In this document: positions 38,367-46,954 of the stretch, piece by piece
How positions within the stretch are numbered: the stretch's first letter is position 1
Layout of the letters: each line of letters starts with the position of its first letter
Source of the DNA: Coraliomargarita sp.
GTDB taxonomy: Bacteria; Verrucomicrobiota; Verrucomicrobiia; Opitutales; UBA953
DNA length: 64,000 nt
Assembly (NCBI GenBank): GCA_024638885.1
Contig: JAHEJL010000001.1
Location: 583,001-647,000, forward strand
Reading direction: 5' to 3'
The notes under the pieces: generated by a model
Database searches by the model: none
Seen by the model: the letters and a program-made list of their open reading frames with translations, nothing else
What the model was told of the DNA's origin: nothing
Translations under genes and position numbers: made by a program

Positions 38367-38394
38367 GCGGCGCACCGAAAGGTGCGCCGCTTTG
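38367..38394 (+). terminator. Intrinsic terminator after the FKBP gene
   Basis: Perfect 10-bp stem GCGGCGCACC/GGTGCGCCGC with a GAAA tetraloop (38367-38390), followed by TTTGCTTT on the plus strand. It separates carB-FKBP from the efflux operon. Confidence 0.88.
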
Positions 38395-38441
38395 CTTTAC
38401 GCGGGGAACAAAGTGTGCTCTATGAGGTACTACCCCTATCC

Positions 38442-40001
38442 ATGCGTCTTGTCCTCACCCTGGCATTTCTGGCCGCGGCGTCCCTCCGGGGCGCCGAGCT
38501 GGTCGCGCCTGCGTCGACGGCCGCCGCCCCCGCCGGCCCGCTGACCTTGGAGAAGGCCATCGACCGCACGCTGCTCCATAACCTCGGCCTGACGGTCACG
38601 CGCCTCGACGCGCTCCGCTCCCTCGATTCGGTCGAGGTCTCGGAGGCGGTCTTTGATCCCAGCTTCTCCTGGACCAACCGGCTCAACGGCAGCCGCACGC
38701 TCGACGACCTGACGAACGGCGACCCCGCCACCCGCTGGCATGACTCGGACGTCGCCCTGAGCCAGAAGTTCTCCTGGGGCGGTACGCTCTCGGTCGGCGC
38801 CGGCCTCACGCGTACCTGGCACGACTCCGGCAGCCTGGCGTCGGCCTCGCTCTACGACGCCGGCACCAACATCGCCTACACGCAGCCGCTCCTCGCCGGC
38901 GGCTGGCGCGCGGTGAACCTCAGCGCGCTCATCTCCGCCCGCCAGACGGCCTATCGCAGCCGGCTCGCCCTCCGCGCCGCTTCGCTCGACCTGATCCGCG
39001 ACACGGAAGTCGCCTATTGGTCCCTCGCCGGCGCCCGCACGCTGGTCTCCTTACGCGAGACGAGCCTGCGTTCGGCGGAATCCCTCCTCGCGCAGATCCG
39101 CGCGAAGCGCTCGCTCGGCGACGCGACGGTGCTCGAGGAGCTGCAGGCCGAAGCCGACGTCTCCAGCCAGCGCGTCGCGGTCCTCAATTCCCGCCAGTCG
39201 CTCGACAGCGCCGAGATGAGCCTGCGCCGCCTCCTGGGCCAGGGCGACGCCGCCGCGGTCGAGCAGGCCTTGCTCGTGGAAGACATGCCGACGGCCGCCG
39301 TCCCGGCGCCGCAGCCTTTCTCCCCGTGGATCCGCACGGTCGCCGACTTCGACTTCGGCACGGCCATCCAGCTGTCGAACATCGTCCAGGCCGAAGCGGG
39401 CGTGGCCCAGGCCGAGCAGAACGACCATCCGAGCCTCAACCTTTCCGTCGGCGGCACGCGCTACGGCGCCGCCGGCGCCGGCGTCTCGGGCGGCTACGAC
39501 AACTATCGCCAGCAGTCCGGCTGGAACAATTACGCCGAGCTCAAGCTGAGCTTCCCGCTCGGCTTCCGCGAATCCGAGGCGAACCTGCGTTCCGCTTACC
39601 GCGCGCGCCGTCAGGCCGAGCTGCGCCTCGCCGACGTCCGCCAGAGCCTCGTCTTCACCGCCCGCGCTTCCTGGCGCGAACTCGAGGCCGCCCGCGCCCG
39701 CGTCGACGCCGCCACTTCTTCGCTGGAGCTTCAGCGCAAGTCCTACGAAGGCGAACGCGCCCGCTATGACGCCGGCCAGTCCGACATCCTCCGCGTCCTC
39801 CAGGCGCAGGCCGCGCTCGACTCCGCCCAGCTCAACTGGGTGCAGGCCCACCTCGACGCCCGCGCCGCCTCCGCGAAGGTCGCCCGTCTCGACGGTTCGA
39901 TCCTGAAGCGTCACGGCTTCACGATGGACGCCGTCGAACAGAAGATCGGCGCCGGCCTCGGCGCCGAAGACCCGCTCCCCCCTCTGACCGTCACCCCATG
40001 A
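38442..40001 (+). CDS. TolC-family outer-membrane efflux protein
   Basis: 519 residues from the ATG at 38442, which gives a clean signal peptide (MRLVLTLAFLAAASLRG). The mature chain has the duplicated long-helix structure of outer-membrane efflux proteins (LTLEKAIDRTLLHN at the start; SWRELEAARARVDAA and YDAGQSDILRVLQAQAALD in the second half). It would form the outer duct of a tripartite pump. The stop overlaps the start of the adaptor gene (ATGA), and four more coupled genes follow, so the pump parts are co-translated. Substrate unknown. Confidence 0.88.
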   Translation: MRLVLTLAFLAAASLRGAELVAPASTAAAPAGPLTLEKAIDRTLLHNLGLTVTRLDALRSLDSVEVSEAVFDPSFSWTNRLNGSRTLDDLTNGDPATRWHDSDVALSQKFSWGGTLSVGAGLTRTWHDSGSLASASLYDAGTNIAYTQPLLAGGWRAVNLSALISARQTAYRSRLALRAASLDLIRDTEVAYWSLAGARTLVSLRETSLRSAESLLAQIRAKRSLGDATVLEELQAEADVSSQRVAVLNSRQSLDSAEMSLRRLLGQGDAAAVEQALLVEDMPTAAVPAPQPFSPWIRTVADFDFGTAIQLSNIVQAEAGVAQAEQNDHPSLNLSVGGTRYGAAGAGVSGGYDNYRQQSGWNNYAELKLSFPLGFRESEANLRSAYRARRQAELRLADVRQSLVFTARASWRELEAARARVDAATSSLELQRKSYEGERARYDAGQSDILRVLQAQAALDSAQLNWVQAHLDARAASAKVARLDGSILKRHGFTMDAVEQKIGAGLGAEDPLPPLTVTP

Positions 40002-41074
40002 AGTTTCTCAAGCCCCTGATCATCCTCGCCGTCGTCGGCGGGCTCACCTTCGCCTTCTGGCCGAAGAAGAAGGGCCGCGTCTCCGCCGTGCCCGCTTCCG
40101 TCAACGAGGCCAAGGCCGAGAAGCGCGACATCCGCGAGACGATCGAATCCGCCGGCTTCGTCCGCGCGGTCATCTACAGCAACATCCGCGCGGAAGTCAG
40201 CGGCAAGCTCCAGAAGCTCTACGTGCAGACCGGCGACATGGTGAAGAAGGACCAGGTCCTCGCCGAACTCGATCCGGTCCTCGCGAAGGCCGACGAAGAC
40301 GAGGCCCGCCGCACCCTCCAGCTCCAGAAGTTCACGCTCGAGAAGGTCACCCGCGACCTGCGTCGCTCCGAGGCGCTCCGCGCCAAGGGCTTCGTCTCCG
40401 AGCGCGAGATGCTCGACGCCAAGACGGCCTTCGAGGTCGCCAAGCTGCAGTCCGAGATCGCCCAGTCCCGCCTCGACAAGGCGTCGGAGAACGTCCGCAA
40501 GACGGTCATCCGCGCGCCGCACGACGGCCAGGTCTCCGACTGCACGATCCTCGAGGGCCAGATCGTCATCGGCGCCCAGTCCATCAACAGCGGCACGCTC
40601 ATCATGACGGTGTCCGACACCTCGGTCCTGCGCGTCGACGTGAACCTCAACGAGTTCGCCGCCACCCGCGTCGAGCTCGGCAAGGACGCGATGGTGACCT
40701 TCGATTCCATCCCCAACCTCCGCAAGCCGGGCAAGATCACCTTCATGACGCCGTTCGGCACGGCCGACCTCAAGGTGCCCGACCTCCGCGTCTTCCCGAC
40801 GCAGGTCTCGTTCCCGGCCGGCGACGGCGTCCGCCCCGGCATCAGCGCCAACGTCACCGTCACCGTCGACAGCGTGAAGGGCTGCGTCGCCGTGCCGGTC
40901 TCGGCCGTCTTCGTCGACAGCGCCGACCGCATCGTCTACGTCCGCAACGCCGACGGCGAGTGGGACGGCCGCAAGGTGAAGGTCGGCCTCAGCGACGCCG
41001 GCTGGTCCCAGATCAAGGAAGGCGTCACGGTCGGCGACGTGGTGAGCCTCGTCCGTCCCGCCCCCGTCCGCTGA
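39998..41074 (+). CDS. MacA-like periplasmic adaptor (membrane fusion) protein
   Basis: 358 residues. One N-terminal membrane anchor (about 6-22), then the biotinyl-lipoyl half motifs (VRAVIYSNIRAEVSGKLQKLYVQ and VIRAPHDGQVSDCTILEGQIV) around a coiled hairpin (about 85-165), then the beta-barrel and membrane-proximal domains. This is the adaptor that links an inner-membrane MacB pump to TolC. Its start overlaps the TolC-like stop and only one base separates it from the ATPase gene. Confidence 0.9.
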   Translation: MKFLKPLIILAVVGGLTFAFWPKKKGRVSAVPASVNEAKAEKRDIRETIESAGFVRAVIYSNIRAEVSGKLQKLYVQTGDMVKKDQVLAELDPVLAKADEDEARRTLQLQKFTLEKVTRDLRRSEALRAKGFVSEREMLDAKTAFEVAKLQSEIAQSRLDKASENVRKTVIRAPHDGQVSDCTILEGQIVIGAQSINSGTLIMTVSDTSVLRVDVNLNEFAATRVELGKDAMVTFDSIPNLRKPGKITFMTPFGTADLKVPDLRVFPTQVSFPAGDGVRPGISANVTVTVDSVKGCVAVPVSAVFVDSADRIVYVRNADGEWDGRKVKVGLSDAGWSQIKEGVTVGDVVSLVRPAPVR

Positions 41075-41075
41075 G

Positions 41076-41762
41076 ATGCCCGCGCTCATCGCCATCCGCG
41101 GCCTGCGCAAGACCTACCGCATGGGGGACGAGAACGTCCATGCGCTCGCGGGCGTCGACCTCGATTTCCAGAAGGGCGAGTTCGTCGCCATCCTCGGGCC
41201 GTCCGGCTCCGGCAAGTCGACGCTGATGCACATCCTCGGCTTCATGGATACGCCGACCGAAGGCAGCATCGTCTTCGACGGCCAGGAGGTCGCCAAGCTC
41301 GACCCGGACCTGCGCGCCTGGTATCGCTCCAACCGCGTCGGCTTCGTCTTCCAGTCCTTCAACCTGCTCCCCCGCCTGACGGTCCTCGAGAACGTCGCGC
41401 TCCCGCTCCTCTACCGCGAGAACTCCGATCCGGTCGCCAACGCCGCCGCGGCCACCGTCGCGCTCGAACGCGTCGGGATGTCGCATCGCCTCGACCATCG
41501 TCCGAGCCAGCTCTCCGGCGGCGAGCGCCAGCGCGTGGCCATCGCCCGCGCGATCGTCGGTTCGCCTTCCATCATCTTCGCCGACGAACCGACGGGCAAC
41601 CTCGACGTGAAGAACGTCGACCGCATCCTCGACCTGCTGGGCTCCCTGATCAAGGAGGGCATCACCGTGGTGCTCGTCACCCATGACCTTTCCGTCGCCG
41701 AGAAGGCCCACCGCGTCATCTCGATGCGCTCCGGCCTCGTCCAGGAGGACCGCACCCGATGA
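41076..41762 (+). CDS. MacB-type ABC transporter ATP-binding protein
   Basis: 228 residues. Walker A GPSGSGKST, the signature LSGGERQRVAIARA and Walker B IIFADEPTGNLD are all present, with the LolD/MacB-type spacing. In this operon ATPase and permease are separate genes, unlike the fused enterobacterial MacB. The stop overlaps the permease start (ATGA). Confidence 0.94.
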   Translation: MPALIAIRGLRKTYRMGDENVHALAGVDLDFQKGEFVAILGPSGSGKSTLMHILGFMDTPTEGSIVFDGQEVAKLDPDLRAWYRSNRVGFVFQSFNLLPRLTVLENVALPLLYRENSDPVANAAAATVALERVGMSHRLDHRPSQLSGGERQRVAIARAIVGSPSIIFADEPTGNLDVKNVDRILDLLGSLIKEGITVVLVTHDLSVAEKAHRVISMRSGLVQEDRTR

Positions 41763-43045
41763 AGCTCTTCGACCGCATCCGGCCCGCCGTGGTCAACGGC
41801 CTCCGCGAGCTGCAGGCCAACAAGGTCCGTTCGCTGCTCTCGATGTCGGGCATCATCCTCGGCGTGGCGTCGCTCGTCGCGATGGTCACGGTCGTCCAGG
41901 GCATGGTCGGCAACTTCCGCCAGTTCGTCGACGCGATGGGCGGCATCGAGAAGATCACCGTCAACCGCGAGCAGCTCCCCAAGGAACAGGAGCACCTCGC
42001 CGAGCTTTCCGAAGGCATCACGATGCGCGACGTCGACCGCATCCGCAAGACGGTGCCGCTGGTCGAGAACATCTCGCCCGAGGCCCGCGTCGGCTTCGAG
42101 CGCCTGATCATCGAAGGCCGCGAGACGAGCACCTACGTGACCGGCGTGACGGCGGACTACCTGCCGGTGGCCAAGCGCTGGGTCGACCCGGGCTACGGCC
42201 GGTTCATCAGCGACCTCGACGTCCTCAACATGAACGACGTCATCGTCCTCGGGTCCGCCGTCGTGCCCGAGCTCTTCGGCGCGAACATCGACCCCGTGGG
42301 CAAGATCGTGAAGATCCGCGGCCGCCGCTTCACGGTCATCGGCGTCCTCAACAACATCGAAGGCACCGGCATGCAGATCCGCTCCGCCAATTCCCGCGGC
42401 AGCGGCGGCGCCTGGCGCTGGCGCAACAGCGGCGCGCTGATCCCGGTCTCCACCGCGCAGGCGAAGTTCATCGGCAACGACCGCCTCACCGGCCTCGGCC
42501 TGCGCATCGGCGACGCCGAGCAGCTGCGCGACGCGGTCGAGCAGACGGAACGCACCTTGCTCGCCGGCCACAAGGGCCTGCGCGACTTCGCCATCACCAC
42601 CAACGAGCAGACGCTCGAGGACTTCCGCAAGACCGAGGCGGCCTTCAAGCTCTCGCTCGGCGGCGTGGCGGGCATCTCCCTCTTCGTCGGCGGCATCGGC
42701 ATCATGAACGTGATGCTGGCCTCCATCAACGAGCGCATCCGCGAGATCGGCGTGCGCAAGGCGGTCGGGGCCCGCGGTTCCGACCTCTTCCTGCAGTTCC
42801 TCGCCGAAGCCGCGGTCATCTCGGTCGTCGGCGGCGTCATCGGGCTCGCGGTCTCGATGGGCATCGTGTCGCTGATGAATTACATCCTGACGCAGGCCTT
42901 GCCGACCGGCGCGGTCGCCACCCTGGACTGGGTGATCATGTCGCAGGGCCTCGCCTTCTCGGTCGTCGTCGGCCTCGTCGCCGGCGTCTATCCGGCGCTC
43001 CGCGCCGCCAAGCTCGACCCGATCGAAGCCCTTCGCCACGAATGA
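41759..43045 (+). CDS. MacB-type ABC transporter permease
   Basis: 428 residues. The first membrane helix (LLSMSGIILGVASLVAMVTV, about 23-42) is followed by a large periplasmic MacB_PCD domain and three C-terminal helices including GGIGIMNVMLASINERIREIGVRKAVGA, the hallmark of mechanotransmission-type permeases. These drive efflux of peptides, macrolides or lipoproteins without moving the substrate across the inner membrane. The stop overlaps the start of the first esterase gene. Confidence 0.93.
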   Translation: MKLFDRIRPAVVNGLRELQANKVRSLLSMSGIILGVASLVAMVTVVQGMVGNFRQFVDAMGGIEKITVNREQLPKEQEHLAELSEGITMRDVDRIRKTVPLVENISPEARVGFERLIIEGRETSTYVTGVTADYLPVAKRWVDPGYGRFISDLDVLNMNDVIVLGSAVVPELFGANIDPVGKIVKIRGRRFTVIGVLNNIEGTGMQIRSANSRGSGGAWRWRNSGALIPVSTAQAKFIGNDRLTGLGLRIGDAEQLRDAVEQTERTLLAGHKGLRDFAITTNEQTLEDFRKTEAAFKLSLGGVAGISLFVGGIGIMNVMLASINERIREIGVRKAVGARGSDLFLQFLAEAAVISVVGGVIGLAVSMGIVSLMNYILTQALPTGAVATLDWVIMSQGLAFSVVVGLVAGVYPALRAAKLDPIEALRHE

Positions 43046-43893
43046 GAATCCTGCTGCCCGCGTTCCTCGCCGCGCTCACGCTCGCGGCGGACCCCCTGCC
43101 GACCTTCGACGTCTTTCCGGGCCAGCCGCCGGGCGAGACGCTGAAGATGAAGGAAGGGCAGGACCCGCACGGCACGCGCACGCCGGGTCACCGTGGCAAC
43201 GTCTTCGCGCCGGAACTGACGCCCTGGCCTTCGCCCCGTCCGGCTTCGCCGATCATCCTGATCTGCCCGGGAGGCGGCTACAACGGCTTGGCCGACGCCC
43301 ATGAGGGTGACGAGGTCGCGAAGCGCCTGAACGCCTTCGGCTGCTCCGCCGTCGTCCTCCGTTACCGTGTCCCGCGTCGCGATCCGGATCGTCCGTGGGT
43401 CGTGCCGCTGCTCGACGCGCGCGCCGCGCTCGAGATCGTCCGCGCCCGCGCCAAGGAATGGAACGCCGACCCGAAGAAGGTCGGGATCCTCGGCTTCTCC
43501 GCCGGCGGCAACCTCGCCGCCCGCGCCGCCTATTCGCCCGCCGACGCCGCGGTGCCGCGCCCGGATTTCGCGGTGATGATCTACCCGGCCTATCTCTTCG
43601 AGAAGGACAAGCCGGACAGCACCCTGCGCGACGGCCCCGAGGGCGTCGTCCCGCCGAAGGGCGCGAAGCCCGTGCCCGCGTTCTTCGCGCACAGCGCCGA
43701 CGACCGGATTCCCGCCGAAGGCTCGATGGCGCTCGCCGCCAAGCTGAAGTCGCTGGGCGGCTCCGCCGAGGTCCATGTCTGGGCCAAGGGCGGCCATGGC
43801 TGGGGCGCCACCGACCGCTGCGAAGCGGCCAAGGTCTGGACCGATACCCTCCGTGCCTGGCTCATCGACCAGAAGCTGCTCGCTCCGCTCTGA
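43042..43893 (+). CDS. Exported alpha/beta hydrolase (esterase-like), twin 1
   Basis: 283 residues from the ATG at 43042, which overlaps the permease stop. A short signal peptide (MRILLPAFLAALTLAA) leads to an alpha/beta-hydrolase fold of the BD-FAE/acetyl-xylan-esterase type: oxyanion loop ICPGGGY, nucleophile elbow GFSAGGN with the catalytic Ser, SADD with the Asp, and GGHGWG with the His. It should deacylate exported substrates. The next gene is a same-length duplicate. Attachment to an efflux operon suggests co-regulation, not a pump function. Confidence 0.85.
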   Translation: MRILLPAFLAALTLAADPLPTFDVFPGQPPGETLKMKEGQDPHGTRTPGHRGNVFAPELTPWPSPRPASPIILICPGGGYNGLADAHEGDEVAKRLNAFGCSAVVLRYRVPRRDPDRPWVVPLLDARAALEIVRARAKEWNADPKKVGILGFSAGGNLAARAAYSPADAAVPRPDFAVMIYPAYLFEKDKPDSTLRDGPEGVVPPKGAKPVPAFFAHSADDRIPAEGSMALAAKLKSLGGSAEVHVWAKGGHGWGATDRCEAAKVWTDTLRAWLIDQKLLAPL

Positions 43894-43900
43894 ACTTACC

Positions 43901-44752
43901 ATGAAGACCACGCTCCTCGCCTGTCTCCTGTTCGCCTCCCTCGGCGCCGAAGCCCTGCCGCCCGTTCCCGTCTGGGAAGGCGTGCCGCCTGCCGAGACCC
44001 GGAAGCAGAAACCCGGCACCGACCCCAAGGGCGTCGTCAACGAGAAGGGGCATCGCTCCGAAGTGATGATCCCGGAGTTCGTCGCCTGGCCCGCGGCCAA
44101 CCCCGGCGCGCCGATCGTCATCATCTGCCCCGGCGGCGGTTACAGCATCCTCGCCGAGGAGCATGAGGGCGCCGAAGTCGCCCGTCGCCTCAACAAGTTC
44201 GGCGCCGCCGCCGTCGTGCTGCGCTATCGCGTGCCGCGTCGCGACAACGACAAACCGTGGATCGTCCCGGTGATCGACGCCCGTCGCATGATCCAGATCG
44301 TGCGCGAGCGCGCCAAGGAGTGGAACGCCGATCCGCAGAAGGTCGGGATCCTCGGCTTCTCCGCCGGCGGCAACCTCGCCGCCCGCGTGGCTTACTCGCC
44401 CGCCGAGGCCGACGCCGCCCGCCCGGATTTCGCGGTGATGGTCTACCCGGCTTATCTCTTCGAGAAGGACAAGCCCGACAGCACGCTGCGCGACGGCCCC
44501 GACGGCGTGATCCCGCCCAAGGGCACGAAGCCCGTGCCGGCGTTCTTCGCGCACAGCGCCGACGACGGTTATCCGGCCGAAGGCTCGATGGCCCTCGCCA
44601 AGGTGCTCAAGTCGATGGGCGGCTCCACCGAAGTCCACGTCTGGGCCAAGGGCAGCCACGGCTGGGGCGCCACCGATCGCTGCGAAGCCTCCCGCAGGTG
44701 GACGGACCTGCTGGGCGCCTGGATGGCCGAGCAGGGTTTCCTGAAACGCTGA
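43901..44752 (+). CDS. Exported alpha/beta hydrolase (esterase-like), twin 2
   Basis: 283 residues, the same length as twin 1 and nearly identical over long stretches (VVLRYRVPRRD, RAKEWNADP-KVGILGFSAGGNLAAR, YPAYLFEKDKPDST). The signal peptide and N-terminal 70 residues differ more. The triad is intact: GFSAGGN, SADD, SHGWG. A recent tandem duplication followed by N-terminal divergence fits. It lies 7 bases after twin 1 and ends at a bidirectional terminator. Confidence 0.85.
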   Translation: MKTTLLACLLFASLGAEALPPVPVWEGVPPAETRKQKPGTDPKGVVNEKGHRSEVMIPEFVAWPAANPGAPIVIICPGGGYSILAEEHEGAEVARRLNKFGAAAVVLRYRVPRRDNDKPWIVPVIDARRMIQIVRERAKEWNADPQKVGILGFSAGGNLAARVAYSPAEADAARPDFAVMVYPAYLFEKDKPDSTLRDGPDGVIPPKGTKPVPAFFAHSADDGYPAEGSMALAKVLKSMGGSTEVHVWAKGSHGWGATDRCEASRRWTDLLGAWMAEQGFLKR

Positions 44753-44775
44753 GCCGCGTCTCCTCCGGCCAATAA

Positions 44776-44803
44776 AAAAGCCGCCCGGTCGGGCGGCTTT
44801 TGT
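44776..44803. terminator. Bidirectional intrinsic terminator
   Basis: Stem AAAGCCGCCC/GGGCGGCTTT with loop GGTC, with A and T runs on both flanks, between the converging esterase gene and the outer-membrane barrel gene. It can end both transcripts. Confidence 0.88.
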
Positions 44804-44820
44804 TTTGGCTCAGGCTTCGC

Positions 44821-45324
44821 TTAGAAGCTGAAGCGGAGACCGGCGACGCCGTCCCAGCTGGTGATGTTGGTCTTCGGGCCACCGGCGAGTTCCTGGACGC
44901 TGTAGAACTTGGAGTTCTGGGCGGTGAGGGTGAGCTCGACGTTCGAGGAGATCTGGAAGGCGATGCCGGCGAAGAGCTTCGTGGCGAAGGCGTTCTTGGT
45001 GTCGATGCTGTCGCCGCTGAAGCGCACGCCGCCGACGCCGGCGCCGACGAACGGACGGATGCCGCCCTGGGAGAGGTTGTAGGTCAGGTCGAGGGTGGCG
45101 CTGGTGGCCTTGGCGTCGACGAGGGAGACGGCGCTCGAGATGCTCTTGCGGCCGAAGTTCAGGCCGAGGTGGAACTCGTTGTTGAGCTGGGTGCCGACGC
45201 CGAGACCGACGAGGCTCACGTTGTCGTAGTTGTCGAGGCGGGAGTGGCCGACATTGACGTCCAGGGTGTAGGCCTGGGCGGCGGTGGCGGCGGTGAGGAG
45301 GGCGAGGGTGCTGAGGGTTTTCAT
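44821..45324 (-). CDS. Small outer-membrane beta-barrel protein
   Basis: 167 residues with a signal peptide (MKTLSTLALLTAATAAQA). The mature 149 residues are alternating beta strands (LVGLGVGTQLNNEFHLGLNF, IRPFVGAGVGGVRF, FAGIAFQISSNVELTLTAQ) and the chain ends in AGLRFSF, with the C-terminal aromatic typical of outer-membrane barrels. Size suggests an eight-stranded OmpA/OmpW-like barrel. It is a single gene with its own promoter-like sequence and terminator. Function unknown. Confidence 0.82.
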   Translation of the reverse strand: MKTLSTLALLTAATAAQAYTLDVNVGHSRLDNYDNVSLVGLGVGTQLNNEFHLGLNFGRKSISSAVSLVDAKATSATLDLTYNLSQGGIRPFVGAGVGGVRFSGDSIDTKNAFATKLFAGIAFQISSNVELTLTAQNSKFYSVQELAGGPKTNITSWDGVAGLRFSF

Positions 45325-45363
45325 GGGGAGACGCTAAATTAGCCGAGGGGAGGGGCCTGTAAA
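45325..45363 (-). promoter_or_regulatory. Promoter of the outer-membrane barrel gene
   Basis: On the minus strand TTTACA (45363-45358), a 16-base spacer and TAATTT (45341-45336) form a good promoter. The predicted leader is only about five bases, and no Shine-Dalgarno is visible (GTCTCCC before the ATG). Confidence 0.55.
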
Positions 45364-45373
45364 GAGGGAACGA

Positions 45374-45976
45374 TTACTTGGCCTCAACCAGCTCGACGCC
45401 AGTGATTTCCACGCGTTCGGTGGGGGTGGAGCGCTCCGGGCCGACGCAGACGACGTTGGCGATCTTGTTCAGGACCTCTTCGCCGGCGACGAGCTTGCCG
45501 AAGGCGGTGTACTGGTTGTTCAGGAAGGAAGCGTCGCCGTGGCAGATGAAGAACTGGCTGCCGGCGCTGTCCGGGTTGCTCGAGCGGGCCATCGAAAGCA
45601 CGCCCTTCACGTGGGCGCGGTTGTTGAACTCAGCCTTGATCTGGTAGCCGGGGCCGCCGGTGCCGGGGACGCCGCGGGCGCCGACCTTGGAGTTGGGGCA
45701 GCCGCCCTGGATCATGAAGCCCTTGATGATGCGGTGGAAGGCGGTGCCGTTATAGAACTTCTCGCGGGAGAGCTTGAGGAAGTTGTCCACGGTGCGCGGG
45801 GCGACCTCGGGCCAGAACTCGACGGTCATGTCGCCGTAGTTGGTATGGATGATGGCACGGGGGGTGCTGGCGGCGGGGGAGTCTTTCATTTGTTCTTGGT
45901 TATTGTTGCAGGAGGAAAAGGTGAGGGCGGCCACGACGGCCAAGGCGGACAGCAGGCTCAGGCGCAGGGTCTTCAT
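45374..45976 (-). CDS. Cyclophilin-type peptidyl-prolyl isomerase lipoprotein
   Basis: 200 residues from the ATG at 45974-45976. The signal peptide ends in a lipobox-like FSSC, so Cys23 is probably lipidated. The cyclophilin domain has YGDMTVEFWPEVAPRTVDNF, FHRIIKGFMIQGG and the SAGSQFFICHGD active-site segment. It is a periplasmic or membrane-anchored proline isomerase, complementing the exported FKBP at 37564. Monocistronic. Confidence 0.93.
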   Translation of the reverse strand: MKTLRLSLLSALAVVAALTFSSCNNNQEQMKDSPAASTPRAIIHTNYGDMTVEFWPEVAPRTVDNFLKLSREKFYNGTAFHRIIKGFMIQGGCPNSKVGARGVPGTGGPGYQIKAEFNNRAHVKGVLSMARSSNPDSAGSQFFICHGDASFLNNQYTAFGKLVAGEEVLNKIANVVCVGPERSTPTERVEITGVELVEAK

Positions 45977-46011
45977 GGGTTTCAGCCAAGCCCGCCCGCC
46001 CGCCCCCGCAA
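45977..46011 (-). promoter_or_regulatory. Putative near-leaderless promoter of the cyclophilin gene
   Basis: TTGCGG begins exactly 35 bases before the ATG on the minus strand. The sequence between is G/C-rich, with no -10 resembling TATAAT and no Shine-Dalgarno. Confidence 0.35.
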
Positions 46012-46025
46012 CCCCAAACCTCCGC

Positions 46026-46063
46026 TTGCCAGCCCGCCTTGCGCGGGACAGGGTCGCTCCCAC
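46026..46063 (+). promoter_or_regulatory. Putative promoter of the thiamine cluster
   Basis: TTGCCA begins 38 bases before the thiS ATG. I looked for a TPP riboswitch in the 87-base gap before thiS and found none of its conserved core. Confidence 0.38.
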
Positions 46064-46264
46064 ATGCGCGTCACCGTCAACGATGAGCCCAAGGAGACCG
46101 CCGCCCGGACGCTGGCGGACTTGCTCGCCGAACTGGGCGTGGCCCAGGAGCCGGCCGTCGCCGCCGCCGTCGACGACCAGGTCGTCCCGCGCTCCCGCTG
46201 GTCCGCCCACGCGCTGGCCGACGGCGCCCGCGTCCTCGTGATCCGCGCCGCCCAAGGCGGCTGA
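46064..46264 (+). CDS. thiS: Thiamine sulfur carrier protein ThiS
   Basis: 66 residues with the ubiquitin-like pattern MRVTVNDEP, LADLLAELG, VAAAVDDQVV and the essential C-terminal GG (VIRAAQGG). ThiS carries sulfur as a C-terminal thiocarboxylate to ThiG for thiazole formation. First gene of the thiS-TenI-thiE-thiG-tlyA run; 9 bases separate it from the next gene. Confidence 0.93.
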   Translation: MRVTVNDEPKETAARTLADLLAELGVAQEPAVAAAVDDQVVPRSRWSAHALADGARVLVIRAAQGG

Positions 46265-46273
46265 TTCCCTCTC

Positions 46274-46951
46274 ATGTTCAAATTCATCAAAGGTCTCTTC
46301 GTCAGCGAGCCGGAAGCCCCGGCCCCGGAGAACCTCGTCCTGTTCACCCCGAACGACGGCAGCTGGGACACCAAGCAGGTCCGCCGTCTCTTCGACGCCG
46401 GCCTCGGCCGCCTGCACGTCCAGGTCCGCAAGGATTGGGACCGCCGCCACTACGAGCAGTTCCTCCGCGCGGTGCCCGAGGCCTTCTGGCCCCGCATCGT
46501 CCTCGGCGAAGAGCCGGCCCTCGTCGAGACCCACAAGCTCGGCGGCTTCCAGATGCACCCGGGCGAACGCGTCCCGCGCCGCTGGCCCAAGCACGCCGCG
46601 GTCAGCGTGAAGTGCCATGACTACGACGAGCTCCGCTCGACCGACAAGGCCTGCGGCTACGTCTTCCTGACGCCGATCTTCGAGTCCGTCTCGAAGAAGG
46701 ACCATCGCCCCCGCCGCACGCTCCGCGAATACGAGGTCATCCTCCAGCGCTGGAAGGCCGAAGGCGGCGCCCCGGTGCACGCGCTCGGCGGCATCACCCC
46801 GAAGAACGCCGCCAAGGCCCGCGAGATGGGCTTCGACGGCATCGCCTTCATCGGCTCGGTCTGGAAGCAGCCCGACCCCGTCCGCGCGTTCCTCGACCTC
46901 GAGCGCGCCTGGTACGGCAAGGAAGCGCGCAAGCTGAAGCGCAAGTACTAG
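46274..46951 (+). CDS. TenI/ThiE-like TIM-barrel protein
   Basis: 225 residues of the thiamine phosphate synthase superfamily, but divergent. It keeps LHVQVRKDWDR at the position of the QLR-K motif, ETHKLGGFQMHPGE, YVFLTPIFESVSKKDH and the phosphate loop ALGGITPKNAAKA. The second ThiE-like gene follows at once, so this copy is more likely a TenI-type protein (thiazole tautomerase) or a second synthase; Bacteroidetes thiamine clusters also carry two such genes. The C-terminus ends in a basic KLKRKY tail. Confidence 0.75.
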   Translation: MFKFIKGLFVSEPEAPAPENLVLFTPNDGSWDTKQVRRLFDAGLGRLHVQVRKDWDRRHYEQFLRAVPEAFWPRIVLGEEPALVETHKLGGFQMHPGERVPRRWPKHAAVSVKCHDYDELRSTDKACGYVFLTPIFESVSKKDHRPRRTLREYEVILQRWKAEGGAPVHALGGITPKNAAKAREMGFDGIAFIGSVWKQPDPVRAFLDLERAWYGKEARKLKRKY

Positions 46952-46954
46952 GCC

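Noticed and set aside
45977..46063. Possible TPP riboswitch before thiS
   Set aside because: The 87-base gap lacks the conserved CUGAGA and ACC-n-GAUCUGGAU cores.
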